From Epilithonimonas mollis (GTDB lineage: Bacteria; Bacteroidota; Bacteroidia; Flavobacteriales; Weeksellaceae), in assembly GCF_900142325.1 (NCBI RefSeq), contig NZ_FRAM01000002.1, positions 806,001 through 870,000 on the forward strand: a stretch of 64,000 bases of DNA, written 5' to 3'. The notes under the pieces are model-generated. The model ran no database searches. It was not told the origin of the DNA and saw only the letters and a program-made list of their open reading frames with translations. Shown in pieces: positions 52,851 to 62,212 of the stretch (positions within the stretch are counted from its first letter, which is position 1; each line of letters opens with the position of its first letter). Made by a program: the position numbers and the translations under genes.

Positions 52851-54335
52851 ATGAGTCGTTCTTCCAATAAACTTACTATTAATGCTTTGTCAGCCGTTGT
52901 ACAGGTTGTGTTTACTGCTTTGCTGTATTTCTTTCTGTACAGATATCTGTTAGCTAGTATCGGCGTAAAGCAGTTGGGAGTATGGTCATTGATATTATCT
53001 TTTTCATCGATTGCAAACCTGGCCAATATGGGACTCACGTCCGGGCTTGTAAAGTTTGTTGCAGAATACCTGACCGAAGATGATAAAAGCAAACTTGGCA
53101 AATTGATTTTTACATCAATAGTATCCATGTCCTTTTTGTTTGTAGTTTTAAGTTTAATAATTATTTCTGGGGCACAGTTCTTTCTTGGCTTAGTAGTTGA
53201 TGAAAAATTTCTAAATATTGCTTTAGAAATTCTTCCTTACTCTTTGGGATCATTGTGTGTAAATGCAATAGGCGGCGTATTTACATCAGTATTGGAAGGA
53301 CACCAGAAAAATTATATCAGAAATTTTATATACGTAGCATCAAACATTGTAATGTATGTTGGGACTATTTTATTAACGCCCGTATATCATCTCAAAGGTG
53401 TTGCAATTGCTCAGCTCTCACAATCCATTTTTATTTTTATAGTTGCAATGATTTTTACTGTGAAAATTAATCCTGATAATAGGATACGCTATTGGAAATG
53501 GAGTTCGGACTCATTTAAAGAACTATTCAATTACGGTTATAAATTTCAGTTAGTATCTATATGCCAGATGCTTTATGAGCCTGCTACAAAATTACTTTTG
53601 AGTAAGTATGGCGGATTGGCATTTCTTGGCCATTATGAGATGGCGACAAAAGTGGTTAGCCAGTTCCGGGCTTTACTTACAAATGCTAATCAGGTCGTAG
53701 TGCCGGTAGTTGCAGAAAAAGCGAAAGTGCAAGAAGATTCCTATCTGCAGGCTTTTTATATAAAGATGAACCGTATTCTTCTTCTCTTTAATTTACCATT
53801 ATCAACATCATTAATAATAATGGCTCCCCTCATTTCTTTTATATGGTTGGGCGAAGTTAATTTTAATTTTGTTTTTTCCCTGTTTATTTTGGGTATAGCT
53901 ACTTTTATTAATATTATGTGTGGTCCTGCCTACTTCAGCTCACTAGGACAAGGAAGGCTGAATATTTTAGTTGTTGTACATATAGGTATGGCTATCATAA
54001 ATATAATTTTAGGAATAGCTTTGGGAATCTATGCCGGAGGATATGGAATTGTAATTGCTTGGGCAACTGCGCTTTCCGCAGGATCATTATTTTTGATTTT
54101 CAATTATAACAGGACATTAAAAATAGGTCTTTATAATATCTTTCAGAAAGAAGAACTTAAGTTATTAGTGATAAGCATAATGATCATTGTAATTAATTTT
54201 TTATCATACCAGTTTATTTCTTCAGACCGGTTTTTACTCAAAGTAACTATAAGTGTGCTTTCATTTTTTTTATTTTTACCTTTGGTTTTGAAGAATCAAA
54301 ATATTAAGCAGGTAATTTCATCACTAAAAAAGTAG
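52851..54335 (+). CDS. Wzx-like lipid-linked oligosaccharide flippase
   Basis: The 494-residue protein is almost entirely membrane-spanning, with about 12-14 hydrophobic segments and short loops, as in the MOP/PST flippase superfamily. Cues include the N-terminal LTINALSAVVQVVFTALLYF and ASIGVKQLGVWSLILSFSSI. It moves undecaprenyl-linked repeat units across the inner membrane. It lies between the export kinases and the acetyltransferases; all genes are on one strand. The substrate specificity cannot be read from sequence. Confidence 0.88.
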   Translation: MSRSSNKLTINALSAVVQVVFTALLYFFLYRYLLASIGVKQLGVWSLILSFSSIANLANMGLTSGLVKFVAEYLTEDDKSKLGKLIFTSIVSMSFLFVVLSLIIISGAQFFLGLVVDEKFLNIALEILPYSLGSLCVNAIGGVFTSVLEGHQKNYIRNFIYVASNIVMYVGTILLTPVYHLKGVAIAQLSQSIFIFIVAMIFTVKINPDNRIRYWKWSSDSFKELFNYGYKFQLVSICQMLYEPATKLLLSKYGGLAFLGHYEMATKVVSQFRALLTNANQVVVPVVAEKAKVQEDSYLQAFYIKMNRILLLFNLPLSTSLIIMAPLISFIWLGEVNFNFVFSLFILGIATFINIMCGPAYFSSLGQGRLNILVVVHIGMAIINIILGIALGIYAGGYGIVIAWATALSAGSLFLIFNYNRTLKIGLYNIFQKEELKLLVISIMIIVINFLSYQFISSDRFLLKVTISVLSFFLFLPLVLKNQNIKQVISSLKK

Positions 54336-54340
54336 AATGT

Positions 54341-55024
54341 ATGTTTGATAGATCTTATTTACAAAATCCTTTGAGTGAATATCTGAAATGGGTGATCACT
54401 AAAATGAAGTACCAAAGGAAATACCAGTTTTTAAAAATAGGGTATATGTCTAAGTTATTTAATGCTGAATTTGGCAAATATAACTGGATCGGAAATAATG
54501 TGATTATGATTAATTCTTCAATAGGAGATTTTTCATATATTTCTGATGATTCTGTCATCAGTGAAACTATTATGGGAAAATTTTGTTCTATCGGGCCTAA
54601 TGTTAGAACTGCACCTGGAAAACATCCAACACATACGATTGTGAGTACACATCCTGCTATTTATTCAAATCCTAGTTATTGTTTAAAGAATTTTCAAACA
54701 AAAGATTATCATAATCCCATAAGGAATGTCATAATAGGTAATGATGTCTGGATTTGTGCAAATTCAATCATAGCTGATGGTATAAAAGTGGGAGATGGAG
54801 CTATAGTTGCTGCAAATTCTGTAGTGACAGCAGATGTGGAACCTTATACTATTGTTGGTGGTGTTCCTGCAAAATTTATTCGGAAAAGATTTAAAGATGA
54901 ACAGATTGATATTCTAGAGCAATCTAAGTGGTGGGATAAAAAGATAGAATGGATAGATAATAATTCTGATATTTTTTTGAATATTGAAGATTATTATAAC
55001 CATCATATTAAAAATAAAAAGTAA
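54341..55024 (+). CDS. CatB-like hexapeptide O-acetyltransferase
   Basis: The 227 residues include a left-handed beta-helix built from hexapeptide repeats (about 50-165), with IGNDVWICANSIIADGIKVGDGAIVAANSV-type turns near residue 130 and the segment APGKHPTHT. Such enzymes acetylate a sugar hydroxyl (or 4-amino group) of the repeat unit. The stop codon overlaps the next start by one base. Xenobiotic-type CatB acetyltransferases share this fold, but the location points to polysaccharide modification. Confidence 0.85.
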   Translation: MFDRSYLQNPLSEYLKWVITKMKYQRKYQFLKIGYMSKLFNAEFGKYNWIGNNVIMINSSIGDFSYISDDSVISETIMGKFCSIGPNVRTAPGKHPTHTIVSTHPAIYSNPSYCLKNFQTKDYHNPIRNVIIGNDVWICANSIIADGIKVGDGAIVAANSVVTADVEPYTIVGGVPAKFIRKRFKDEQIDILEQSKWWDKKIEWIDNNSDIFLNIEDYYNHHIKNKK

Positions 55025-55647
55025 TGTTATTAATATATAAACTGTTAAATTTTATTAATATAAAATGGTATAGATTAAAAGCGATTGCCTGGTATTATTT
55101 TCTTTTCAAAAAAATAGGAAAGTATTGTTTGATTTTAAAACCTACACTAATTACACCTGAGTCAATATCCTTAGGAAATAATGTTTTTATTGGCTGGAAA
55201 GCCAGAATTGAAGGGGTCAGGAAATATAATTTAAAAGAGTTCAGTCCAAGAATAATTCTTAATGACGGTGTATCTATTCAGCAAAATATACATCTTACGT
55301 GTGCAGAACTGATTGAAATTGGCAAAAATACGGCGATTGCGGCTAACGTAACAATTACAGATATTCATCACCCTTATGATGATATAAATATTCCGATAGA
55401 GCAACAAGATATAAAAACTAAACCTGTTTTTATAGGAGAAAATTGCAAAATTTATAATAACTCTGTTATCATGCAAGGAACTTTTCTTGGCAGACATTGT
55501 ACAGTCGGTGCTAATAGTGTGGTTTCCGGTAAATTTGATGATTATTGTGTTATTGCGGGTTCCCCTGCAGTAGTTTTAAAAAGATACTCCTTCGAAAAAC
55601 AAGCTTGGCTAAAGACGGATCCAAAAGGAAACTTTATTGAACTATGA
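55024..55647 (+). CDS. Hexapeptide acyltransferase (WbbJ-like)
   Basis: The 207-residue second acyltransferase carries hexapeptide repeats (NDGVSIQQNIHLTC, IGKNTAIAANVTITDIHHPYDD) with the His pair in DIHHPYD. The C-terminal part reads LGRHCTVGANSVVSGKFDDYC. It resembles maltose/galactoside O-acetyltransferases and WbbJ of O-antigen loci. It overlaps both neighbours (1 and 4 bases), so coupled translation is likely. Acetyl donor and sugar target are not determined. Confidence 0.85.
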   Translation: MLLIYKLLNFINIKWYRLKAIAWYYFLFKKIGKYCLILKPTLITPESISLGNNVFIGWKARIEGVRKYNLKEFSPRIILNDGVSIQQNIHLTCAELIEIGKNTAIAANVTITDIHHPYDDINIPIEQQDIKTKPVFIGENCKIYNNSVIMQGTFLGRHCTVGANSVVSGKFDDYCVIAGSPAVVLKRYSFEKQAWLKTDPKGNFIEL

Positions 55648-56783
55648 AAAAAAATATACTGATTACAGGCGGAGCTGGTTTTATAGGCTCAAATATCGCT
55701 TTAAAACTTATAGCAAAAGGCCTTAATGTTACTGTTCTCGATAATCTTTCGCCACAGATACATGGAGAAAATCCGGAAATAACATCTCCGCTTTACAAAA
55801 GTATTCTAGGCAAGGTTAAATTTATAAATGGTTCGGTAACGTCAAAAGAAGACTGGCTGAAAGCTATTGAAGGACAGGATGCTGTCATTCATCTTGCTGC
55901 GGAAACAGGAACGGGGCAATCAATGTATGAGATACAGAAGTATATAGACGTTAATATCGGCGGAACTGGGATCATGCTTGATATCTTAGCCAATACTCCT
56001 CATCAGGTTAAAAAAGTAGTAGTAGCTGCATCCAGGGCTATATATGGTGAAGGTAAATACAAATGTGAAATCCATGGTATTGTTTATCCGACAGAAAGAC
56101 TGGATGTAAATATGGCAAAAGGTGACTTCCATTGCAAATGTCCGGTTTGCAGTCAGAATGTTGAAATACTTCCCACCACAGAAGATAGCAAAATACACCC
56201 TACATCCGTATATGGGATTACAAAACAAAATCAGGAACAACTGGTACTGACAGTTTGCAAATCTCTGGGCATAGCAGCAGTAGGGTACAGATATCAGAAT
56301 GTTTATGGACCTGGGCAATCCTTATCAAACCCATATACAGGTATTTTATCAATTTTTTCTACCAGGATCAAAAATGGCAACCCTATTAATATCTTTGAAG
56401 ATGGTAAAGAAACCCGGGATTTTGTTTTTATAGATGATGTTGCCGAAGCCACAATAGCCGGACTGGAAAAAGATGAAGCCAATGATCAGGTCTATAATGT
56501 GGGAACAGGTGTAGCAACCGATGTTATTACCGTTGCAGAAACATTATCAAGATTCTATGGAAAAGAAATTCCTATCCAGATATCCGGTAATTACAGATTA
56601 GGCGACATCAGGCATAACTTTGCGGACATTTCCAAGATCAAATCTGAACTTGGCTTCGAGCCAAAATGGAGTTTTGACCAGGGAATCGAAGCATTTACAA
56701 AATGGGTAAATAAGCAGGATATTCCTGAAGATAAATATGAATCCTCCATCGAAGAAATGAAAAAGAAAGGCTTGTACAAATGA
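55644..56783 (+). CDS. dTDP-L-rhamnose 4-epimerase-like SDR enzyme
   Basis: The 379-residue extended SDR starts with ITGGAGFIGSNIA. The catalytic Tyr/Lys are in VYGITKQNQ. Between the usual Ser strand and the Tyr lies an insertion with Cys residues (GKYKCEIHG and HCKCPVCSQN), as in the dTDP-L-rhamnose 4-epimerase group that makes dTDP-6-deoxy-L-talose. The Ser motif is AASRAIYGEG. The cysteines could bind a metal. The final pathway product is inferred, and the 20 kb locus contains only rfbC of the rhamnose genes. It overlaps the next gene by four bases. Confidence 0.8.
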   Translation: MKKNILITGGAGFIGSNIALKLIAKGLNVTVLDNLSPQIHGENPEITSPLYKSILGKVKFINGSVTSKEDWLKAIEGQDAVIHLAAETGTGQSMYEIQKYIDVNIGGTGIMLDILANTPHQVKKVVVAASRAIYGEGKYKCEIHGIVYPTERLDVNMAKGDFHCKCPVCSQNVEILPTTEDSKIHPTSVYGITKQNQEQLVLTVCKSLGIAAVGYRYQNVYGPGQSLSNPYTGILSIFSTRIKNGNPINIFEDGKETRDFVFIDDVAEATIAGLEKDEANDQVYNVGTGVATDVITVAETLSRFYGKEIPIQISGNYRLGDIRHNFADISKIKSELGFEPKWSFDQGIEAFTKWVNKQDIPEDKYESSIEEMKKKGLYK

Positions 56784-57679
56784 GCAACAAAATAGGCATA
56801 GTTACAGTTTTATATAACAGCGAGTCTGTGCTCGAAGAATTTTTTGAGACACTGGATAAGCAGTCATACAAAAATTTTGTTTTATATGTGATAGACAACC
56901 GTTCTCCTGATGATTCTCTGACACTTAGTAAAAAATTGGCAGCAACATGCAGTTTTGAAACCGTAATTGTTGAAAACGACGGTAACTATGGCGTAGCAAA
57001 AGGCAATAACATAGGCATCCGGAAAGCTCTGGAAGATTGTTGTGATTTGATATTGTTATCAAATAATGATGTAGCGCTCGAAGAACATGCCATTGAAAGA
57101 TTATTGTCTGGATTTGAAAAAAATAACGCAGACATGGCAGTTCCTAAAATCTATATCTACGGAACGAATAAGATATGGGCAGCAGGAGGCGATTATGTCA
57201 AGCGAAGCGGATTAACTTTACACATCGGTCAGGGTGAAGAAGATAAAGGTCAGTTTGATCTGGATAAGAAAGTAGAATATGCACCTACTTGTTTTATGCT
57301 GATGAAGAAAGAGCTTTTTGATGCAGTAGGTCTAATGGATGAAAACTATTTTGTTTATTATGATGATACCGATTTCGTCCACAGAGCTTTGAAAAAATAC
57401 AAAACATTATGGTATATTTCAGGGTCTTCGATCCATCATAATGAATCGACTTCTACAGGAAAAATGAGTGATTTTTCTGTGAGGTTTTTATGGCGAAATC
57501 TAGTTTACTTCGCTTTGAAAAATTATAATCCTTTCTACGCTGCATTTGTAATTCTGTACAATTTTCTATATATCCTTATAGTATTGTTTTTCAGATATCC
57601 GATTAGCCAATGGAAAATAGCTTTAAAAGCTTACAAAGAAGGTTTTGAATTGTATATGAATAAAAAACCTGTACAGTAA
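56780..57679 (+). CDS. GT2 glycosyltransferase (rhamnosyltransferase-like)
   Basis: The 299 residues match GT-A family 2 in its WcaA/RfbF-like branch: IGIVTVLYNSESVLEEFFET, YVIDNRSPDDS, and NYGVAKGNNIGI, where the metal and nucleotide bind. The second metal site is LLSNNDV, and CFMLMKKELFDAVGLMDE with FVYYDDTDF holds the catalytic-type Asp. C-terminal hydrophobic segments (about 245-280) may tether it to the membrane. Donor might be the product of the preceding epimerase, which overlaps it; that is inference. Confidence 0.87.
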   Translation: MSNKIGIVTVLYNSESVLEEFFETLDKQSYKNFVLYVIDNRSPDDSLTLSKKLAATCSFETVIVENDGNYGVAKGNNIGIRKALEDCCDLILLSNNDVALEEHAIERLLSGFEKNNADMAVPKIYIYGTNKIWAAGGDYVKRSGLTLHIGQGEEDKGQFDLDKKVEYAPTCFMLMKKELFDAVGLMDENYFVYYDDTDFVHRALKKYKTLWYISGSSIHHNESTSTGKMSDFSVRFLWRNLVYFALKNYNPFYAAFVILYNFLYILIVLFFRYPISQWKIALKAYKEGFELYMNKKPVQ

Positions 57680-57699
57680 ATAATTAAAAATAAAAATTA

Positions 57700-58923
57700 A
57701 TGGAGGCTACGTTCAGCTATGCATACTCTATACACTATGTGATTCTTTTTGTGATTCTTTTTCTTATGTTTTTATGGGAAAATAAGATTAGAAAGGGCAA
57801 CGGAGACATCAAGGTGATCAGATACCTGTGTATGCTGATTTTCTTTGTTTTTTTCGGTTTCAGAGGCTATCTGGATACGGATTTTGTATTGTATTATCCG
57901 GGATATGAAGATGCTCCTACCATTTGGAATACAGAAGGGATTTCCAAGTTTTTTTCAGGCTTCAATGATGATTACATTTTAAAAATAGAACCGGGCTTCA
58001 AGGTATTCATGATTCTGGTTAAGAGTATTTCTGAAGAGTATTTTTGTCTCCAGATTGTCTCGGCATTGATTGATATTCTGTTTCTGAATTATTTTTTAAA
58101 GAAATATTCTCCTCAGTATGTTTTGGGCTATATCATGTTCCTGATATTCTCAGGATTGATTATAGAATTCAACCTGTTGAGAAACTCCAAGGCAATATTT
58201 TTATTCATGTACTCTCTACAGTTTATCAAGGAAAGAAATGCTTTGAAATATTATCTGTGTAATGGGCTTGGCTTGTTCTTACATTCCTCTGCTATTTTTT
58301 ACTTTCCGCTTTATTTCTTTTTACATAAGAAAACGCCCACACCCATTGTTTGGGGGTTGTTTATCGTCGGCAATATATTATATCTGGGACAGATCAAATA
58401 TATAACTCCAATGGTTACAGCGATAGGTAATTTATTAGGAGGGTCCTATTCCCTGATGGCGGAGGTTTATTCGGAAAGTGATCTTTACAGTAGCGGATAT
58501 GGAATCACTATGGGATATCTTGAAAAAGTATTGACCTTCCTGTTGTTTTATGCATCTTACAAAAAAATTGCAGAATATATTAAAGATGATAAAATGCATA
58601 ATATCTTTTTTAATTTGTTTTTAATATTCACTACAACTTATCTGTTCCTGTCAGAATATTCAGTACTGATTGATAGGATGACAACTTTGTTTGTGATGTC
58701 ATATTGGATACTGTACCCTTATTATTATGTGATACTTCAAAAGATATTCAAAACAGTGTTCACTGTCATTTTGTTTCTGTTTGGGATATATAAAATGATC
58801 AATTCAAATAATAATATTCTGAGGAAATATGAAAATATACTTTGGGACAGTCCGACAGCAACCAAAGCTTTTTACATTATTAATAAGAATATTGATAAGG
58901 TTCTTAACCCCAAGAAAAAATAA
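57700..58923 (+). CDS. Wzy-like O-antigen/EPS polymerase (EpsG family)
   Basis: The 407 residues form about ten membrane segments with large loops, including a loop after LDTDFVLYYPGYEDAP near residues 60-75 that is characteristic of EpsG/Wzy proteins. The sequence is otherwise poorly conserved, as is usual for polymerases. It joins repeat units on the periplasmic face of the inner membrane and fits with the Wzx and Wzc proteins in the locus. No other polymerase candidate is present, which supports the call. Confidence 0.82.
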   Translation: MEATFSYAYSIHYVILFVILFLMFLWENKIRKGNGDIKVIRYLCMLIFFVFFGFRGYLDTDFVLYYPGYEDAPTIWNTEGISKFFSGFNDDYILKIEPGFKVFMILVKSISEEYFCLQIVSALIDILFLNYFLKKYSPQYVLGYIMFLIFSGLIIEFNLLRNSKAIFLFMYSLQFIKERNALKYYLCNGLGLFLHSSAIFYFPLYFFLHKKTPTPIVWGLFIVGNILYLGQIKYITPMVTAIGNLLGGSYSLMAEVYSESDLYSSGYGITMGYLEKVLTFLLFYASYKKIAEYIKDDKMHNIFFNLFLIFTTTYLFLSEYSVLIDRMTTLFVMSYWILYPYYYVILQKIFKTVFTVILFLFGIYKMINSNNNILRKYENILWDSPTATKAFYIINKNIDKVLNPKKK

Positions 58924-58942
58924 TAATCATTAGAAAATAGTA

Positions 58943-60085
58943 ATGAAAATCGCTTTCTTATCTGCATTTGCTCTGGATGCAAATGTTTCTCTTATTAATG
59001 CGCTCAGGAAAAAAAGTGATGTATATTTCTTTGTAGAAGCACTATACGAGATCAGTAATTTTCTAGATAAGGATAAACTGGAGAAAACCATCACTCCGGG
59101 CACGGATGTGGAAGATCTGCAACGTTTCCGGGATTTTATTTCATTGGATAAAACTTATGTTATCAAAGGAACGCGCAATATCAATGTTCTTAAAAAGCTT
59201 TATATATCATATAAAATCAATCAGTATATAAAAAAAATCAACCCGGATGTAATTATTCTGGATAACTATATGCTGACTTATTTTATTTCAACTTTGTGCT
59301 ATAGAAAGAAAATGCTGATGATTGTTCATGACCCTTTTCTTCATTCCGGAGAAAATATATTATTAGACAGATGTCTAAGGAATATTCACTTCAGACTAAT
59401 CAAGCATAAAATTTTACTCAATGAAAATCAGAAGGAAGATTTCATAAATCATTATCATTTTCATCCGGAAAATATTCATACCTCATTTCTTAGTGTTTAT
59501 GATTTTCTGAGATACCATCAGACTGATAAAGAAAACTCATCTTCTCGTTTTAATGTCCTGTTCTTCGGTAGAATTTCGCCTTACAAAGGGATTAAATTTT
59601 TATTAGATGCTTTCGTAGAGATTTTATCTTCTCATAAAAATTCTGATATGTCGCTCACTATTGCCGGTAGCGGGAACTTTGATTTTGACATCGAAGAATA
59701 TAAAAACTACCCTGAAATTACTTTTCTCAATGACTACATCTATCCGGAAAATTTAGCCAATCTTATTAACCAGTCTTCTGTAGTGGTTTGTCCTTACACG
59801 GATGCTACACAAAGCGGTGTTGTAATGTCTGCTTTTGCTTTTAAAAAACCGGTAATTGCAACTAATGTGGGCGGCTTGCCAGAAATGGTGGAAGATGGTA
59901 AAACAGGAATTATAATCGAACCCAAAAATACCGAAGCTCTAGCTAATGCTCTGCTGACAGTTTACAAGGACAGAACCTTGCTGGAAAAAATGTCTGATAA
60001 TATTCAGCATAGATACTTTCTTGGAGAGAAAAGCTGGGCTTTCTCTGCAGATCTGTTTTTAGATGCTTGTAAAAAAATAAGATAA
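58943..60085 (+). CDS. GT4 glycosyltransferase 1
   Basis: The 380 residues have the GT-B fold. The C-terminal donor domain is clear: VLFFGRISPYKGIKFLLDAFVE (about 208-230), FLNDYIYPENLANLINQSSVVVCPY, and the GT4 ATNVGGLPEMVEDGKTGIII segment. The N-terminal domain begins MKIAFLSAFALDANVSLINAL. No signal peptide. It should add one sugar to the lipid-linked unit; donor and acceptor are unknown. Confidence 0.88.
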   Translation: MKIAFLSAFALDANVSLINALRKKSDVYFFVEALYEISNFLDKDKLEKTITPGTDVEDLQRFRDFISLDKTYVIKGTRNINVLKKLYISYKINQYIKKINPDVIILDNYMLTYFISTLCYRKKMLMIVHDPFLHSGENILLDRCLRNIHFRLIKHKILLNENQKEDFINHYHFHPENIHTSFLSVYDFLRYHQTDKENSSSRFNVLFFGRISPYKGIKFLLDAFVEILSSHKNSDMSLTIAGSGNFDFDIEEYKNYPEITFLNDYIYPENLANLINQSSVVVCPYTDATQSGVVMSAFAFKKPVIATNVGGLPEMVEDGKTGIIIEPKNTEALANALLTVYKDRTLLEKMSDNIQHRYFLGEKSWAFSADLFLDACKKIR

Positions 60086-60175
60086 TTTAGGAAAATAACA
60101 TAAATAAAATAAAAATTAGATTTTTATATATATTCTTATAGATAAATATCGACATAGGATATCTGTAGTTTTATT

Positions 60176-60183
60176 TATATTTG
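60176..60183 (+). promoter_or_regulatory. -7 box before GT2 gene 2
   Basis: TATATTTG, 17 bases before the start codon at 60201, in a 115-base AT-rich gap. It would start an internal transcript; no good -33 box. Confidence 0.4.
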
Positions 60184-60200
60184 TTTTTTATTAAAACCTG

Positions 60201-61013
60201 ATGCCTGAAGTTACTATTGCAATACCATTTTATAATGCTGAAGATTATTTGGAAATGGCTATTCGTTCCGTACTATCTCAAACTTTTGAAGATTTTATAC
60301 TCTTGCTTATTGATGACGGCTCTACCGATTCATCCTTAATAATTGCAAAAAAATTTAGCACAGATAAAAGAGTCACAATTATTTCGGATGGTAAAAATAT
60401 CAATTTAGGAAACCGGCTTAATGAAATTCCTTATCTTACGAGAACCCAATTTTTAGCAAGGATGGATGCTGATGATATCATGCATCCGATGAGAATAGAA
60501 AAGCAGATGGAGATATTAAAAAATAATCCCGAGATAGACGTATTAGGATGCAATGTCTATTCTATTGATGAAAACAATGATGTTGTAGGTCAAAGAATGG
60601 CCATTTCAAATAAAGACTTGATTGAAGTAAAAACCTTTACTCATCCAACCATAATTGCTAAAACCGAATGGTTTATAAACAATCCTTATGATGTGTTGGC
60701 TTTGCGGGTAGAAGATACGGAACTCTGGATGAGGACAAGAGACCAATATGTTTTTAAAGCCACAACAGAGCCATTGTTATTCTACAGAGAGATAGGAAAT
60801 AAATATTACAAAAAATATTTTAAAGGTTTCCCGGGCATTTTTTATATACTAAGAAAGCATACTTTTTCTTTGAGGTATTTGCTGTTTTCATTAAAATATT
60901 TTATTTCCAGTTTTGTGTATTTTGCTTATAATTTAGTAGGTTTGGAGTATCTTCTTGTAAGAGGAAGAAATAAAGTGTTACTGAAGAAAAAAAATTATAG
61001 TTTTTACATATAA
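60201..61013 (+). CDS. GT2 glycosyltransferase 2
   Basis: The 270 residues are a GT-A family 2 enzyme: VTIAIPFYNAEDYLEMAIRSVLSQ, LLIDDGSTDSSL (nucleotide), and FLARMDADDIM holding the DxD-type metal site. The C-terminal part has hydrophobic stretches and a Lys-rich end. It lacks the WcaA-like extension of the other GT2 in the locus, so it belongs to another acceptor class. Its own short promoter suggests the distal transferases may be expressed separately. Confidence 0.87.
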   Translation: MPEVTIAIPFYNAEDYLEMAIRSVLSQTFEDFILLLIDDGSTDSSLIIAKKFSTDKRVTIISDGKNINLGNRLNEIPYLTRTQFLARMDADDIMHPMRIEKQMEILKNNPEIDVLGCNVYSIDENNDVVGQRMAISNKDLIEVKTFTHPTIIAKTEWFINNPYDVLALRVEDTELWMRTRDQYVFKATTEPLLFYREIGNKYYKKYFKGFPGIFYILRKHTFSLRYLLFSLKYFISSFVYFAYNLVGLEYLLVRGRNKVLLKKKNYSFYI

Positions 61014-61026
61014 TAATACGGTACAA

Positions 61027-62055
61027 ATGAAAATTTTACATGTGATAACACGTTCCGATCTTGGTGGTGCACAATCAGTTGTCATAGCACTTGCGAACGC
61101 AATGTGTAAAGATCATGATGTTACAGTTGCCGCCGGAGAAAATGGCCCAATGTGGAACGCTTTGGATCCCCAGGTAAGACAGGAGAAAATACTGGACATT
61201 ATAAGACCCGTTTCACTATTTAAAGATATGAAAGCCTCTTTCAGGCTTAGAAAATTATATCAGTCCATCAATCCGGACGTTATACACCTGCATTCTTCTA
61301 AAATAGGTATATTGGGAAGATTGGTTTTTCCTAAAAGTAAAACAATATATTCTGTCCATGGATTCGACTCTATCCGCCTTTCCTACAGGAAGTTTCTTCC
61401 TTTGGAAAAATTGTTGCAGAAGAGGTGCAGAACAATTGTTCTTGCAAGTGATTATGACAAACAAAATATGATTAAAGAAGGAATCACAGCCAATCTGCAA
61501 ATTGTACATAATGGTGTGAAAACTCCTGAGACAGAAAATAATCTCAGGATCGAAGGACTGGAAAAATTTGAAAAAACAGTGATGTGCATTGCACGTATAT
61601 CGCCACAGAAAAGATTTGGAAGTTATTTGAAAATTGCTGAAAGACTTCCTAAATACGCCTTTGTGTGGATTGGAGCAGAAAAAAAGTATGATAATCTGCC
61701 GGCAAATGTTTTTTGTTTGGAGGGGATGCCGAATGCGAAAAAGTACATCCAGCTTGCAGACGTTTTCGTTCTTCCATCTAATTATGAAGGTATTCCTATA
61801 GTTATTATTGACGCACTTAGCTATGGTAAGCCGATTGTGTCCTCTGATGTTGGAGGAATATCAGAAATTGTTTTGGATAATCAGAATGGTTATGTTGTCA
61901 AAAATGATGATGATATATTCGCAGAAAAAATTAAATATATACTGAATGATGCAGCAATCTACAAAAAGTTTTCTGATAATTCATTAGAAATTTTCTACAA
62001 AAACATGACTATTGAAAAGATGGTTGAAGGATATATGAAAATATACAAATTATGA
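61027..62055 (+). CDS. GT4 glycosyltransferase 2
   Basis: The 342 residues have a GT-B fold with N-terminal VITRSDLGGAQSVVIALANAM, the SVHGFDSIRL segment, and a donor domain with VMCIARISPQKRFGSYLKIAE. The sugar-binding loop reads LPSNYEGIPIVIIDALSYGKPIVSSDVGGISEIV, the standard GT4 EGxP Glu followed by a GGxxE-type site. It is 14 bases from the preceding gene. Donor and acceptor unknown. Confidence 0.88.
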   Translation: MKILHVITRSDLGGAQSVVIALANAMCKDHDVTVAAGENGPMWNALDPQVRQEKILDIIRPVSLFKDMKASFRLRKLYQSINPDVIHLHSSKIGILGRLVFPKSKTIYSVHGFDSIRLSYRKFLPLEKLLQKRCRTIVLASDYDKQNMIKEGITANLQIVHNGVKTPETENNLRIEGLEKFEKTVMCIARISPQKRFGSYLKIAERLPKYAFVWIGAEKKYDNLPANVFCLEGMPNAKKYIQLADVFVLPSNYEGIPIVIIDALSYGKPIVSSDVGGISEIVLDNQNGYVVKNDDDIFAEKIKYILNDAAIYKKFSDNSLEIFYKNMTIEKMVEGYMKIYKL

Positions 62056-62109
62056 ATAAAGCGATTTATATTTCATAATTTATGTTAATTATAAAAAACA
62101 TTGATGTTT

Positions 62110-62140
62110 TTTGAAAGAATATTTATATTTTATATATTTG
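62110..62140 (+). promoter_or_regulatory. Strong promoter for the second sugar transferase
   Basis: TTTG (62110-62113) and TATATTTG (62133-62140), 19 bases apart, the best Bacteroidota-type promoter in the polysaccharide locus. The leader to the start codon is about 66 bases. Confidence 0.7.
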
Positions 62141-62212
62141 CAACAGCTAGTAACTAAACTTAAGTGACAAGATGAGAAATAAACACAGATTAGACATAAC
62201 ACATAGTTTTTT

